This document shows, in pieces, positions 1 to 10,915 of a stretch of 64,000 nt of DNA. The notes below the pieces were generated by a model, which saw nothing but the letters and a program-made list of their open reading frames with translations, was not told the DNA's origin and did no database searches. The stretch's first letter is position 1, and the number at the start of each line of letters is the position of its first letter. Location: NCBI GenBank assembly GCA_039090855.1, contig CM077010.1, positions 44,410,905 to 44,474,904 on the forward strand. The letters are read 5' to 3'. The position numbers and the translations under genes are program-made. The stretch comes from Macrothele yani (lineage: Eukaryota > Arthropoda > Arachnida > Araneae > Macrothelidae).

Positions 1-355
1 TTGCTGACCATCTCGTTCAACTCAATTTGAATTCGCAGATGAGCTGTTTTTTGATCTGAAGTCTTTCCAATTGAAGTTGGAACTGTTCAAGCGACAGCAG
101 AATATTTTACGCTTTCCATTTAGTAAATATATGTGGGACAACATGTCTGATGTTTCTTTTTGATGTTCAACACTGTGTTACAAACACTAATTTGTTGAAA
201 ACTGAGTTTAACAGACATTTTCGTAATTTTTAAATGCATGGAAAACGATTTCAGCTATTGCAGGGCCCATTTAATTTTACAGTTGGTGATGAACAGGAGA
301 ATTTAGAGTTAAAACTGTTAGATTTTGTAATATAATAATAAGTTGAAGTCATTGT
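1..355. other. unannotated AT-rich sequence
   Basis: No repeat family or coding segment was recognised here. A short stretch near 107-122 (TTTACGCTTTCCATTT) resembles the end motif of repeat family E found at 23.4 and 25.3 kb, but the rest of that family is absent. Confidence 0.4.
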
Positions 356-804
356 TTAAGGTGGACGTCAAGTAATTTTGCTTCCTATACTTCCAATGGA
401 AAAACTTTTGTACACATCTCTTTCACAATTAGTGTGTTGTTCCCAAGGATGTAAATTTGAACATCGATAAAAATAACTTCATATTATAACTTGGAATACT
501 TAATATGTTCTAAAACATAACCATAATTATATCAAAAATCTATAACTTTTCTTTTGGTAGTGTTAAAACCAGAAAACAGATGGCGCGACCTGTATTTTGA
601 TGACGTCAGTACGCAAACAAATGTTGGATTGCATAATTGTGGTTATGTTTTAGAAAATTTTAAGTATACCAAGTTATAAAATGCAGCTATTTTAATCGAT
701 GTTTAAATTTTCATCCTTGGGAATGCATTAATTGTGAAGAAAACGTGTACAGAAGTTTTCCCATTGGAAGTAGAGGAAGCAAAATTCCTTGACGCCCACC
801 TTAA
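356..804. mobile_element. palindromic MITE, TTAA-flanked, copy 1
   Basis: The two halves are inverted copies of each other for about 170 bp: the left arm runs inward from 'GGTGGACGTCAAG' and the right arm, read on the minus strand, from 'GGTGGGCGTCAAG'. Both ends are flanked by TTAA (356-359 and 801-804), which would fit a piggyBac-type target duplication; a TA duplication with a slightly longer inverted repeat cannot be excluded. No coding capacity is seen, so this is a non-autonomous element. A diverged second copy lies at 45.86-46.30 kb with the same internal core ('GATGACGTCAGTA'). Confidence 0.7.
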
Positions 805-920
805 GAGTGAAAGTTCTATAATCTCTTTTGCCTACAAATAGTTTTATTGGGTTGGTACGAATGAAGTGTCCGGCAAAGGACCAGCACACGTGGACAGCGA
901 GAACGGAAAAGTAGGACAAC

Positions 921-1892
921 TTATATAGGGGTCGATACACAGTTTCCATCTGTCTGGCAAGAGCACGATCCCGGAACGAAAAAGTCTTGTGGCTGGGAGC
1001 CGAAGAAGTCAACAACTGCACGTTGAACCTCCTTGTCTGTCGTGATCTGTTTCCCAGAAGGGAAGTGATCCAAGCGACGAAACAGATGATAGTCTGCCCG
1101 AGACAAGTCCGGGTAATAGGTAGGATGGGGCAATGCTTCATAGCCCAAGGCACTTAGTGCGATAATCGTTCGCTGTGCAACATGAGGGCGAGCGTTGTCC
1201 TGAAGCAAAACACCATGTCTGTAGCCGGTTCATCTGGTGTAATTCGGCGCAATAACGTTCTGCGGGATGGTTTGGCCTCTTGCCAAGAAACTCCGATGAA
1301 TTATCCCGGCTGTGGCCCACCAGACAAGAAGCATCAATTTCTTGGTGTGTAGGAGTGGCTTAGGATGCCGTCTAGCAGGCTGTGCCTTGCCAACCCATTG
1401 TGCAGATCGTTTCCGATTATCATAAAGGACCCCCTTCTCGTTGCAGGTGACGATTCGATGCAGAAGAGGTTCCTGTTTATTCCTGGTAAGTAACGAAGTG
1501 CAGACTTCCAAACACTTAGTCTTGTTGGCAGTCGTCAACTCATTGGGAAGCCATGTGTCCAGCTTTTTAACCTTATCCAGCGCAGCCAGACGTCGAACAA
1601 CTGTCGTGTGAAGGGCACCTACCTCTGTTGCTATCTCACGACACGTTTTTCGGGGGTCCGCTTCAACCACACGTAACAGAACATCGTCAAAAACAGCATC
1701 AGGGTGGTGACCACGTGCTTCGTTTTGCAGGTCCGTATCTCCGCTTCGAAACTTCACAAACCATCGCCGAATGGTTCGTCTGTTGGCTGTATTCTCCCCA
1801 AACGCTTTGTTAACGTTTCCAGCGGCAATTTCTGCAAAATGGCCCAGTTTAAACTCATACAGGATGATGACTCTTAAATTCGGTGTCTGCAT
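921..1892 (-). pseudogene. mariner transposase pseudogene (Mar1)
   Basis: In an active element this protein cuts and pastes the transposon DNA in the nucleus, using two N-terminal helix-turn-helix domains and a D,D34D catalytic domain. Visible in order: the first helix-turn-helix region ('LYEFKLGHFAEIA', 'RWFVKFRSGD'), the linker 'KVKKLDTWLPNELT', the first catalytic block 'VTCNEKGVLYDN', 'LLQDNARPHVA', and the third block 'PDLSRADYHLF'. Damage: the first catalytic Asp is Asn (AAC), an in-frame TGA lies at 1230-1232 just before the second catalytic block, and a frameshift near the C-terminus moves the last 'LLPDRWKLCID' segment into another frame. I chose the ATG whose product begins 'MQTPNLRVI'. 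The protein resembles the mariner-derived part of SETMAR-type proteins. Confidence 0.85.
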
Positions 1893-1949
1893 GTTTCCTT
1901 TGCAAGCCGCGTTAAGTCCAAACAAACCACGCCTGAACCTTGTTTTTCA

Positions 1950-2768
1950 GATCTGATCATATATAGATGATTTTAGGAAGGGAGTGTCTGACCCCAGGTC
2001 TTAAACAAACCTTAGAAATAGGAAGCTAGGAGATTTGGGCTAGACTGCCCGATAGGAAAGTGCCACGGAAGCGAGGTGGAAAGAGGAAGTATAACGAAGT
2101 AAATTTCTCCGTCACTTTTATCCGCGCCGGGGTTCGAACCCGGGTCCACTCATTCCGGAATAAGTTGCTCTACCAATTAAGCTACGCGAACATGTATTCT
2201 GATTCCTATCTGCCTTTATGTCATGTGCGTCCTGCTGGCAGGTACGTCACATCTCCTGGTACGTTACATCATCTCCCCCTTATTATTATTTTTTTTTTCG
2301 AAGTGCTGGAGAAAGGATTCTCTTATTTTTCCTATCTCGCGGTGTGGAAATAACATCACACCAATGCGAGATTTTGAACGGTCGGGTCATCCGGATAGTT
2401 CGGGCGCCATTATAACGAAGTGAATTTCTCCGTCATTTTTAGTCTACGCCGGGATTCGAACCCGGGTCCACTCATTCCGGAATAAGTTGCTCTACCAATT
2501 AAGCTACGCGGGCGCTTATTCTGATTCCTATCTGCCTTTATGTCATGTGCGTCCTGCTGGCAGGTACGTCACATCTCCTGGTACGTTACAGAAGGAAGAC
2601 GTCCTTATTTATTACCGGGGAGCCAGTACCCGGGGTCCGACGGCTTAACGTGCCCATCCGACGCACGGCAGGTATTTAGTGGTTCGAACGTTCGTACCTA
2701 CCTAGGATCGAACCTGAGGTTATCTCCATGGCAGTCACGAACGCTGACCACTAGGCCACCAGCGGCCC
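1950..2768 (-). mobile_element. SINE-C copy 1, split by SINE-B pair
   Basis: A tRNA-derived SINE on the minus strand. The head (2768 back to about 2590) carries a pol III A-box-like 'GGCCTAGTGGTCAGC' and a B-box-like 'GGTTCGATCCT'. The 3' half lies at 1950-2090. A 13-bp target-site duplication, ACCTTGTTTTTCA, flanks it exactly (1937-1949 and 2769-2781), proving insertion into Mar1. The intact copy at 6.66-6.99 kb shows that the sequence between about 2090 and 2590 is foreign. Confidence 0.85.
2090..2590 (-). mobile_element. SINE-B tandem pair inserted in SINE-C
   Basis: Two head-to-tail copies of a second tRNA-derived SINE. Each has a strongly tRNA-like segment (about 2126-2192 and 2450-2515 on the minus strand) with 'GCGTAGCTTAATTGG' (A box) and 'GGGTTCGAACCC' (B box), preceded by a shared leader containing 'CTGCCAGCAGGACGCACATG'. 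The two copies are separated by about 130 bp ending in an A-rich tail. Short purine-rich flanks (AGAGGAAG / AGAAGGAAG) may be the target duplication. A third copy is at 7.33-7.50 kb. Confidence 0.75.
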
Positions 2769-2921
2769 ACCTTGTTTTTCACACACGTGCTAGCTATTTA
2801 TAGTGACTCTGTGACGTAATACCCACAAAACCTGTGGGCGGTTCCATTCCGCTGTGGTGGGGGGGGGGGGCTGTATCCACTGCGCGTTCGCGCTGGACAT
2901 TTCATTCGCACCAACCCGGAC

Positions 2922-4600
2922 TAATTTAAAGGGACTAATTTAACGAATTCCTGATTTTTTTAGTCAAAAGCTGATACTTAAATTCGAATGCCCTCAATGT
3001 CACCTGAATTCAATGTGTTCATTTGTCGATATCTCCACATTTACATTTGCAACATAAATCAATATATCAGCTGCAAAAGCGATGAGAAGTAGAAAAAAAT
3101 TGGAAGAAGTTAAGGAACACATAGAATGAACTGCGTAAAAATAAGGAACGAAAGAAAGTTAGATCAGGACGTTGTTCACAAGATTTTGGATATCTGCTCG
3201 CAACGCAAATTCAAACTGGCACGCAAACTTTCACTTCGCGAAACATGAGTGTCTAGAGAAACCGATAGCAACGGAACAGTGTCGCACAAAGATAAGTTCT
3301 TAAAACCGCATTTGTGAAACAACAATCAATAACGTTTTCTTTGTGAAAAGGAATCTATAGAATGCCGCCGTGAGAGTCATGAAACCTCAAAAGAACATAT
3401 GCATAAAAATTTATAATACTCGGTAGGAAAACCAGAAAGGAAAAATGTTAAGGTATAAGAAAAGGCTGTTCGTAGAAAGATGTTTTATCGATAAGAAACC
3501 TGGATCAATATAGCTTCGAAGCCTTGGTTGGCTTGAAAAGTGTGGATGAACCTAACGGCCAACAAAGGAGTGGGAGAATCATAAGCCATACATAATTCTG
3601 TTGAAAACTATTCCAAGAAAATGCTATCAGAGCATAAGAGAGAAGAAACAGTTCCACGAAAAAGGTATCAGGGAGAAATAGGGAAACAAATTAGTCATTT
3701 GAAGGTATTAAATTAGCAGCGTCCTAAAATTTATACAACGTGCAACATGGAAAATATATTTTTGTTCGATTTTTCAGTTTTGAAAAGAATGCTAAACCTC
3801 ACGTAATCAAGCCTGAGGATATTTTCCACGCGTGTACGATAAGTACTTTAGAGTGTGAATCAGTTCTTCAGGCACCAGAAGCAAGGAAGTCATTAAGGGA
3901 GAAGGAATTCTGCTCTCAGTCAAACACAGATGTTTCACATAAGATGGGATTATGCAAAACATTTTAGCAAAGTGCTTTCAGAGACACGATACTGCCTCCT
4001 ATAGAAGACGCACGGGAGCTTCGATGAAGAAATTGAAAATCCAGCGCCGGTGCAAAGATTACCTCCTTCTCATTTACGTCCTACAAATAGGCGGGTCGTC
4101 AAAGCAGACGGTACAATAGCCAGTACCAATATCTTATTACTAATATATTAGATCTTAGAATAAGACTTGTGTTTTTATCTTTTACAATAAATTGTAAAGC
4201 AAATGCAAGTGTTTGCTTTAATGCACTAGTATGCATAAATTAGGAAAGAAAACGTAAGACACAAATTCATATAAGTTAACGAAGCTTGCATAGAATTTAA
4301 TAAAACTTTATATGAACATATATTTTGACATGTTGCATCAAGGATCGGTTAAATACCGTATAATAAACATTTTGATCATCATTAAATTCGCAAGAATGTA
4401 AATATTCAATTTTGGACGTCAGTGCTAAGGAGTCCGCTTAGTGTCAATGAGGTCAATGGTCGCCTTTAAGTGCTACACAGGCCTCAAAAATATTCCAGCT
4501 GCTTCTAATAAAATACGTACTTCCGGTGTTTAGCTGGGTGTTGTTCCCTTTCCTCCATCAGTGCAGTTTTCAGCTCAGAGGTTGTTTCTAAATAGGTTTG
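2922..4600. other. unannotated, no recognised repeat or gene
   Basis: AT-rich single-copy-looking sequence. Short open frames such as 3740-3967 show no domain, no codon bias that I can judge and no relatives in the window, so I call no gene. Confidence 0.4.
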
Positions 4601-4629
4601 GGGACTCGCAACTTGCTGTCCTAAAGCAT

Positions 4630-4945
4630 CAAAAGTGTGTCATGAGAACTGGATGGCTTTCCCAAGAGTGGCTAACTTTGGGAAAGCTATCCACACACTT
4701 GACACACTTTTGTGTCCTAAAATGTGTCAAGAGAACTGGATGGCTTTCCCAAGAGTGGATAACTTTCGGAAAGCCATCCTCACACTTACCATACTTTTGC
4801 GTGCAAAAGTGTGTCAAGAAAACTGGATGACTTTTCTAAGACTTGCAACTTGCTGTCATGAAGCATCAAAAGTATGTCCAAAAGTGTGTCAAGAGAACTG
4901 GATGACTTTTCCTGATGGCTTCTGCTGAACGTGTGTCAAGATAAC
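4630..4945. repeat. imperfect tandem repeat, about 85-91 bp units
   Basis: Units begin with 'GTGTGTCAAGAGAACTGGAT' and recur at about 4636, 4726, 4810 and 4886, with further decayed pieces. Each unit contains an internal inverted pair around 'ACTTTGGGAAAGC', so short open frames appear on both strands; these are by-products of the repeat. Confidence 0.75.
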
Positions 4946-5716
4946 TGAATGGCTTCATTGATGGCTTATATTAATTTTCTACGTATTAATCACCAAGCCT
5001 TGCCCTATGAGGACGATCGTTATCGTCCATGATAAAAAATTCGGAAAAAATAGTGTCTCATAAAATTGTATTCGGGCTTCTAAGATCACATCTAGGCCAG
5101 TCCTCTATCGAAGGCACGTAGAGAAGGACGACTGAATATCAATCCTAATGCCTGCTATCCATTACCACCAAACTCTAGAGAGCTGAATCTTGCCACTCTG
5201 TTGAAAGGCTGACTTCAGGTGTTTTCTCCTCAGACGTATTGGCGTAGAGAATAATTCGTTAGCGAAAATCTTAAATTATCCGTGAAGAGTAAATGTCCTC
5301 ACTCCTCAGGTGTATAAAGATGATGCTTCCTCGTACATGCTAATCGAAATATTTCGTGGCCACGGGTAAGGAGGATACAGATTCTAGATTAACCGGAGAT
5401 CTGGACTCATCTGTGAAGAGTACATGTGCAGATTGCTGAGGTGTCTAATTAGGACAAAACACTTTCCGTAGGGGTAGATATGTACAGGAAAAAGAATCCT
5501 ACGTAAAAAGAATTTTTCAATCCAAACTTTTTGAAGAAAGAATATCGACAAAAGTAAAATGCGCATTTATGTTTCCTATCGGAAAATCAATGTATTATTT
5601 TAAGCAGAAAATATGCATAAGCTGTCTGTGACGAGTGATGTCTGACCCGGATATATTTTTCCCTAACAGATATTCAAAAAAGCATGGATAGGATTGTAAA
5701 TATATTGCCAAACGTA
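4946..5716. other. unannotated sequence
   Basis: No recognisable repeat, RNA gene or coding segment. Short open frames on the minus strand at 5384-5566 and 5595-5837 have no recognisable motif. Confidence 0.35.
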
Positions 5717-7284
5717 CACTGTAAAAATTATTTCTGAAATTCACGGGCAACTTTCCATCATTTCTTTCGTGAATTAACGAAGCATATCTTCGATACAACC
5801 TTTTCCGTGAAATGATCGAAAGAAACCTGAATTTCACGAATTTTTCCTACCAAGCAAAAATTCTGTATTTACAGTTTTCCGCAGTTTCTTTCTTATATTG
5901 ACGGTAAATTACCGTTTTAGAGTTGTGTTGAGGGAAAATTCGGAATTCTCAGAAAGCTTTCCGAAATTGCTTTTGTATGTTAACGGAAAAACTCTGTTCT
6001 CATTTTTTCCGTATCCGTATGGCGAAAAATTACCGGTAATAGGAGCGATTGGTGAGAATACTTGAGGTTTGATTAACTTTAAAATTTCAGTCGTCTGTCA
6101 AATTTTGAAGTTCCGTAGCGAGATCGGAAAATGTGGATAACATGTCGCGTGAATTTTGTTTAATGTGGCATAGGATAATTCTTCTCCTCTCCTTGCTTTG
6201 TGCACCAGCTATTTATTAAATATTGCGTTACTGTTACAAACCGGGGGCTTAATTTATTGTACAGTGTTTATGCATCAGTCACAAAAGCTATTATAGCTAT
6301 CAAGAGTAAATTTTATATTTCGTTGGTTTTTTTTCTTTTTGTGAAATAATACTATAAAAAATATATTTCACCTTTTTTAAAGATAACCGTAAGTCACTGT
6401 CAGTTTAAAAAAATCAAGTTGCAAACCATTTTGTTGCTTCGAAAAATCAGGATGAAAAATGCTTAATTTGTGAAAAGTCCTCTTACAGAAAAAAAAATAT
6501 ATGTATTATAAATATATTCGGAGAAATAAGCTCCAAAATAAAATAAAATGACTAAATCACTCGCACTAATGACAAATTTTCAACGTCCCGGAATTCGTTT
6601 CACGATGTACGTGATTCGGACTGCCGAGCATTTGTGGATCAGTCGTTAAAGACGCGAATTAGATGTTGAGCCAGCTAAGAGGCCTAGTGGTCAACGTTCG
6701 TGACTGCCACTGAGGAACTCAGGTTCGATTCCGGGCAGATGCGAACGCTCGAGCCACTAAATATCCGCCGTGCGTCGTGTGGGCACGTTAAGCTGTCAGA
6801 CCCCGGGTACTGCTCCCCCGGTAATAATTAACGGCGCCCCCCTTCCTTTCTACCTCGCTTTCGTGTGACTCTCCTTCGGACACTCTAGCCCAAATCTCCT
6901 ATTTTCCTATTTTTAAGGGTTGTGTAAGACCAAGGGTCAGATACTCCCTTCCTTAAATCCTCTACATATGATCTGATCTCAGCCAGGTAAGACGTCGGGG
7001 GTTCTCTTCTGACCTCATCCGGAGAATTATCAGCGATAAGAGCCAAAACGTTCAGGGTCGTCGATTTTGCGGAATTTCAGTTTAAATAAGGAGAAACCTA
7101 AAATGGACTTTTCTGAAATAAACGGAATTTCTGCCTACGGAAAATCTGTGAAAACACGGGTTAAAATAAACGGGCACTTTTAAAAACGGAAATTTCTGAA
7201 AAAAACATATACCTATTGGCAAATTTGCTGCACGTTATTTTCAGACATTTTCCGTGAATTCGCACCACTTATTTTTGTAAGGGC
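5717..7284. mobile_element. possible inverted-repeat DNA element carrying SINE-C
   Basis: The left edge reads 'CACTGTAAAAATTATTTCTG' followed by AATTCACGG; the right edge read on the minus strand is similar ('CCCTTACAAAAATAAG' then GAATTCACGG). The interior has many CGGAAA/TTTCCG and TTACCG words at both ends (about 5720-6060 and 7080-7280), as in a large non-autonomous element. SINE-C at 6.66 kb would lie inside. No target duplication was identified, so the boundaries are tentative. Confidence 0.35.
6660..6986 (+). mobile_element. SINE-C copy 2, full length
   Basis: The head has the A-box-like 'GGCCTAGTGGTCAACG' and B-box-like 'CAGGTTCGATTCC'. The body continues through 'GGGCACGTTAAGC', 'CCCGGGTACTG' and 'AGCCCAAATCTCC' to 'ATATGATCTGATCT'. 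This uninterrupted copy shows how the split copy at 1950-2768 was assembled. Confidence 0.8.
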
Positions 7285-7324
7285 CATAGCATGCATTTAC
7301 TCACCGTAGTAGCAAAACCAGGCG

Positions 7325-7497
7325 TTACGAACTGTGACGTACCTGCCAGCAGGACGCACATGACATAAAGGCAGATAGGAATCAGAATACATGTCCGCGT
7401 AGCTTAATTGGTAGAGCAACTTGTTCCGGAATAAGCGGCCTCGGGTTCGAATCCCGGCGTAGACCGAAAATGACGGAGAAATTTACTTCGTTATAGA
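7325..7497 (+). mobile_element. SINE-B copy 3
   Basis: Leader 'TGCCAGCAGGACGCACATGA', then the tRNA-like block 7388-7462 with 'GCGTAGCTTAATTGG' and 'GGGTTCGAATCCC', then 'TGACGGAGAAATTTACTTCG'. The order matches the two copies at 2.1-2.6 kb. The tRNA-like block has a near-complete cloverleaf layout but sits in a conserved repeat, so it is a SINE head, not a tRNA gene. Confidence 0.75.
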
Positions 7498-8090
7498 ACG
7501 TCATAAAATGTGCCAAAAAATTTTCCATGACGTGCGGTATTGGAAAAAGTATCTTTTCAATTGGTCTTTGAGAAGCGGAGTTATCGAGAAAAACAGGACA
7601 TATAATTGCTCCCACCCCCTTTGGCGGGAAAACAATAGTTTTTTAGAAGGATATATGAATGGATATTTTCTGCAGTAAACGATAGCGAACAAAGAGTTTT
7701 TTTAATCAAATGCTTATTTGTTTTCTTGTTTGGGTGTGTGTGTGGATATGACTACCGAGAGCATATCTTACGTCTATATGAAGTCGGCCTTTTCTAATTT
7801 AAGTCCTAGGGAAGGAAGCCCCGCCGCGACGTAGGACAAACATACAAATCATGTCTCATCCTGACCCGAACCCAAACCCATCTCCTATTGCTAGCCAGGA
7901 ACGAAGGCCACTCACCTCTTAATTACAGCGGAGGCTACTTTGAATTCCATATCTCCTTCATTGACACCCCTTAGCCAGAAGTGTATGAGTCAGGAAATGT
8001 TCAAATTTAACTTATCTTCGTCTGCATAGTTTTTGCTTTCCAATGGTAGAATAATTTGCCAAATCGGTTGAGTAGATAAAACAATATTAC
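7498..8090. other. unannotated sequence
   Basis: No recognised gene or repeat. A short GT run near 7735-7742 is the only low-complexity feature. Confidence 0.35.
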
Positions 8091-9422
8091 GAGGAAAGAT
8101 CGAAAAGTAGCCCAAGGCATTTTTTTCTCTTTACATGTTGCAAGTAGCAGGTTGCAGTTCAGAAGACAACTTGAATATCACCACGCTACAGGCCGGTTTG
8201 GTTGGATCAGGTGTCGCCGTGGTGGAAGACAACAGTGTGAACGACGGCACGAAGATGTCGCGTTTGTTAGCGGCGACGACGAAAAATGAGCAACGTAGTG
8301 TAGTCCGATTTTTGTGGGCAAAATGAAATCCGCTGTTGGAAATTCACAAAGAACTGTTCAAAGTGTGTGGTGGTGATTGCCTGGAACGCAGCAGCATCTC
8401 TAGATGGTGCAGTTTCTTTGCAGAGGTCCGCGGCAACCATACTGATTCACCCCGTTCCGGTCGATCTGTAACCATGTCATCACCTGTCACTGTAAGTGGC
8501 ATTAGAGAAGAAATTCTGAGTGACCGGCGGATCCATCTGCGCACATTGGCACAGAAAATCAGCATTTCTTACTGTATAGCGTACGATATTGTGCATGACA
8601 AATTGCAATTTCGAAAGGTCAGAGAGCAATGGGTGCCCTAATACTTGACTGAAAACCAGAAGGGATAGAGAATGATGTCATCCTTGGACCCCCTGATGCG
8701 TTACGCAGAAGAAAGGCGTGAATTTCTTCCAGCTGTAGTGACGGGCAATGAGTCCTGGATGTACCACCACATTCCCGAAACAAAGACGGCCAGTATGGTG
8801 TGGAAACATTCCGACTTCCCGCCACCAAAAAATTTCAGAGTAACCCAATCTGCGCAAACATTCCTCATGACGGTGTTCTGGGACATTCATCGCGTTCTTC
8901 TGGTGGGGTTTCATCCAACGGGGACCACTGTGATTGACAAAACCTACGCTAACACATTGACAAAGTTGCGTCGTGCCCTTCGTGACAAGAGACCCAACAG
9001 AGGCGCTGCAAATGTCAGATTGCTTCATGACAATGCTCGTCCACATGCTGCACAAGACATTCGTGACAAAACTGCGCAATTTGGCTGGGAAGTGTTCCAG
9101 TAACTACAGCACAGTCCGGATTTGGCTCCTTCCGACTTTCATCTGTTTGGTCCCTTGAAAAAGATTTCTGGGCGGCCAACGCTTCGATTCGGCTGACGAA
9201 GTCAAATCGGTTGTCCGCAGGTGGCTATACGCCCAGAAAACGGACTTTTATGAACAAGGTATACTAAAGCATGAGCACCATGGGATAAATGTCTCAAACA
9301 TCTCGTTTCTTATGTTGAAAAAATAGCTAAGAAATGTATTTTCACTGTGCACATGCTTTGTTTTGCCTATTAATTAAACGTTGGCAAAAAAATAGTGCGC
9401 GTTACTTTTTAATCCACATTCG
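8091..9422 (+). mobile_element. mariner element Mar2
   Basis: Diverged terminal inverted repeats are suggested by 'CGAGGAAAGATCGAAAAGTA' at 8091 (after TA) and, read on the minus strand, 'CGAATGTGGATTAAAAAGTA' ending at 9422 (before TA). The resulting length, about 1.33 kb, is normal for mariner. It encloses the decayed transposase described next. Confidence 0.65.
8255..9326 (+). pseudogene. mariner transposase pseudogene (Mar2)
   Basis: A DNA-transposition enzyme of the mariner type. Visible: 'VVRFLWAK' and 'EIHKELFKVCG' (first helix-turn-helix), 'ISRWCSFFAEVRG', 'DIVHDKLQFRKVREQWVP' (second helix-turn-helix and linker), first catalytic block 'VVTGNESWMYHH', second 'LLHDNARPHAA', third 'LAPSDFHLFGPLKK'. 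One frame runs most of the way with in-frame stops at 8324, 8639, about 8666 and 9101; a frameshift near 9180 moves the tail ('DEVKSVVRRWLYAQKTDF') to another frame. The first catalytic Asp is Asn (AAT). It is related to Mar4 (27.6 kb) in its 'EIH' start and 'PSDFHLF' end but is a separate lineage. Confidence 0.85.
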
Positions 9423-9609
9423 TATGTGCACAGACAAACTGACGGATATACTGATTCTCCAAATCCGAATATTGTTGGAAACACGTGCTAAAAGGATCAA
9501 TTAAAATTCCATTTCGAAGTAACGGTGGAGGAGCATTGGGGATGACATCTCTAACAAACATATGATTTGTTTAAATTTCTTAAATGTGCATTAACTTTCT
9601 CGCTGGATG

Positions 9610-9936
9610 CTAATTATGCATACTTTGTAAGATTCTGCCACCATTCAAAGAAATATGCTTACATTTTTGCAAAACCTCTTGGAAACTAACCTCCAGAATT
9701 TTGAATACATAACCTACAGTTATAAAACTGTTGGCATACATATTCTTCAGTTTCGCAGATGAAAAGTCGCCATTAACGTTGAATACCCTCGTTTTTAATT
9801 CACACGGATTGCAGGGATTATTTCCCGGCACTACCCTTAACGCAGTTTCGCAGATATAAACCTGCTCGTGAGAAATGTGCGAATCGTGGCAGTCATCGTC
9901 CATCGAAATTATTCCATCTTCAAATAAGAGGAACAA
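9610..9936 (-). CDS. unrecognised open frame, 108 codons
   Basis: An open frame outside any repeat that I recognise. The product has mixed, protein-like composition with five cysteines ('NPCNPCELKTRVF' in the middle), no transmembrane segment and no motif I can name. No clear splice sites, signal peptide or polyadenylation context mark it as an exon, and a chance open frame of this size is quite possible in 64 kb. I list it because it is one of only two repeat-free frames here with non-biased composition. Confidence 0.15.
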   Translation of the reverse strand: MFLLFEDGIISMDDDCHDSHISHEQVYICETALRVVPGNNPCNPCELKTRVFNVNGDFSSAKLKNMYANSFITVGYVFKILEVSFQEVLQKCKHISLNGGRILQSMHN

Positions 9937-10098
9937 GTCTCATTCGCTTGCTATGCATCAGGTTTTTGCATGGATGCTCCTGACAGCCCTGAGTTACCCC
10001 GTACTTCAGATCCTCACAAACCTTCGGTGGAAGTATGTAGATCACACTAAAATTTTGATATTGCGAAAGAGAATTTCATAGGCTGCATAAAGATTTTG

Positions 10099-10901
10099 TT
10101 TTCGATTGGAGGTTTAACGACCACCGTGAGCACCTTAATGGGCTATAAGCAGTCGTCCGTCGCTAATTTAGGGTCACTGGTTCCAGGGATTTTTTTTTTT
10201 TTTGATTGGAGGTTTAACGACCACCGTGAGCAACTCAATGGGCTATAAGCAGTCGTCCGTCGCTAATTTAGGGTCACTGGTTCCAGGGATTTTTTTTTTT
10301 GATTGGAGGTTTAACGACCACCGTGAGCAACTCAATGGGCTATAAGCAGTCGTCCGTCGCTAATTTAGGGTCACTGGTTCCAGGGATTTTTTTTTTTTGA
10401 TTGGAGGTTTAACGACCACCGTGAGCAACTCAATGGGCTATAAGCAGTCGCCCGTCCCTAATTTAGGGTCACTGGTTCCAGGGATTTTTTTTTTTTGATT
10501 GGAGGTTTAACGACCACCGTGAGCAACTCAATGGGCTATAAGCAGTCGTCCGTCGCTAATTTAGGGTCACTGGTTCCAGGGATTTTTTTTTTTGATTGGA
10601 GGTTTAACGACCACCGTGAGCAACTCAATGGGCTATAAGCAGTCGTCCGTCGCTAATTTAGGGTCACTGGTTCCAGGGATTTTTTTTTTTTTTTGATTGG
10701 AGGTTTAACGACCACCGTGAGCAACTCAATGGGCTATAAGCAGTCGCCCGTCCCTAATTTAGGGTCACTGGTTCCAGGGAAGGGAGAGAGCCAGTGCCGT
10801 AAGACAAACACAACATCCATGCCTGACCGGGATTCGAACCCGGGCCCCTTACGGACGAATGATCAGGAGCCATCGCTTAGACCACTGCGCAACCGGGGCG
10901 A
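10099..10901 (-). mobile_element. SINE-A with seven-fold tandem 3' tail
   Basis: A full SINE-A on the minus strand occupies about 10681-10901: the tRNA-like head at the right has 'GCGCAGTGGTCTAAGCGATG' and 'GGGTTCGAATCCC'. Its 3' tail of about 95 bp ('CCCTGGAACCAGTGACCC' to 'GTTAAACCTCCAATC' plus A-run) is repeated head to tail six more times toward 10099, period about 97-100 bp, each separated by an 11-15 nt A-run (T-run on the plus strand). Near-identical flanks CATAAAGATTTTG (10086-10098) and CATAGAGATTTTG (10902-10914) look like one target duplication around the whole array. Confidence 0.9.
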
Positions 10902-10915
10902 CATAGAGATTTTGC

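Larger units (their letters stand above)
847..2921 (-). mobile_element. mariner element Mar1, interrupted by SINE-C
   Basis: Terminal inverted repeats are visible: 'TTGGGTTGGTACGAATGAAG' starts at 847 next to a TA, and its counterpart at about 2895-2921 ends in 'ATTCGCACCAACCCGG' near a second TA. Removing the SINE-C insertion (1950-2768) and its duplicated target leaves about 1.24 kb, the usual mariner length. The transposase reads right to left. The SINE landed in the 5' untranslated part, upstream of the coding region, so it did not itself break the reading frame. Confidence 0.8.

Noticed and set aside
2126..7470. Near-perfect tRNA-like blocks that could be called tRNA genes
   Set aside because: The same leader and trailer surround all three copies and the acceptor stems and anticodon loop are irregular, so they are SINE-B heads.
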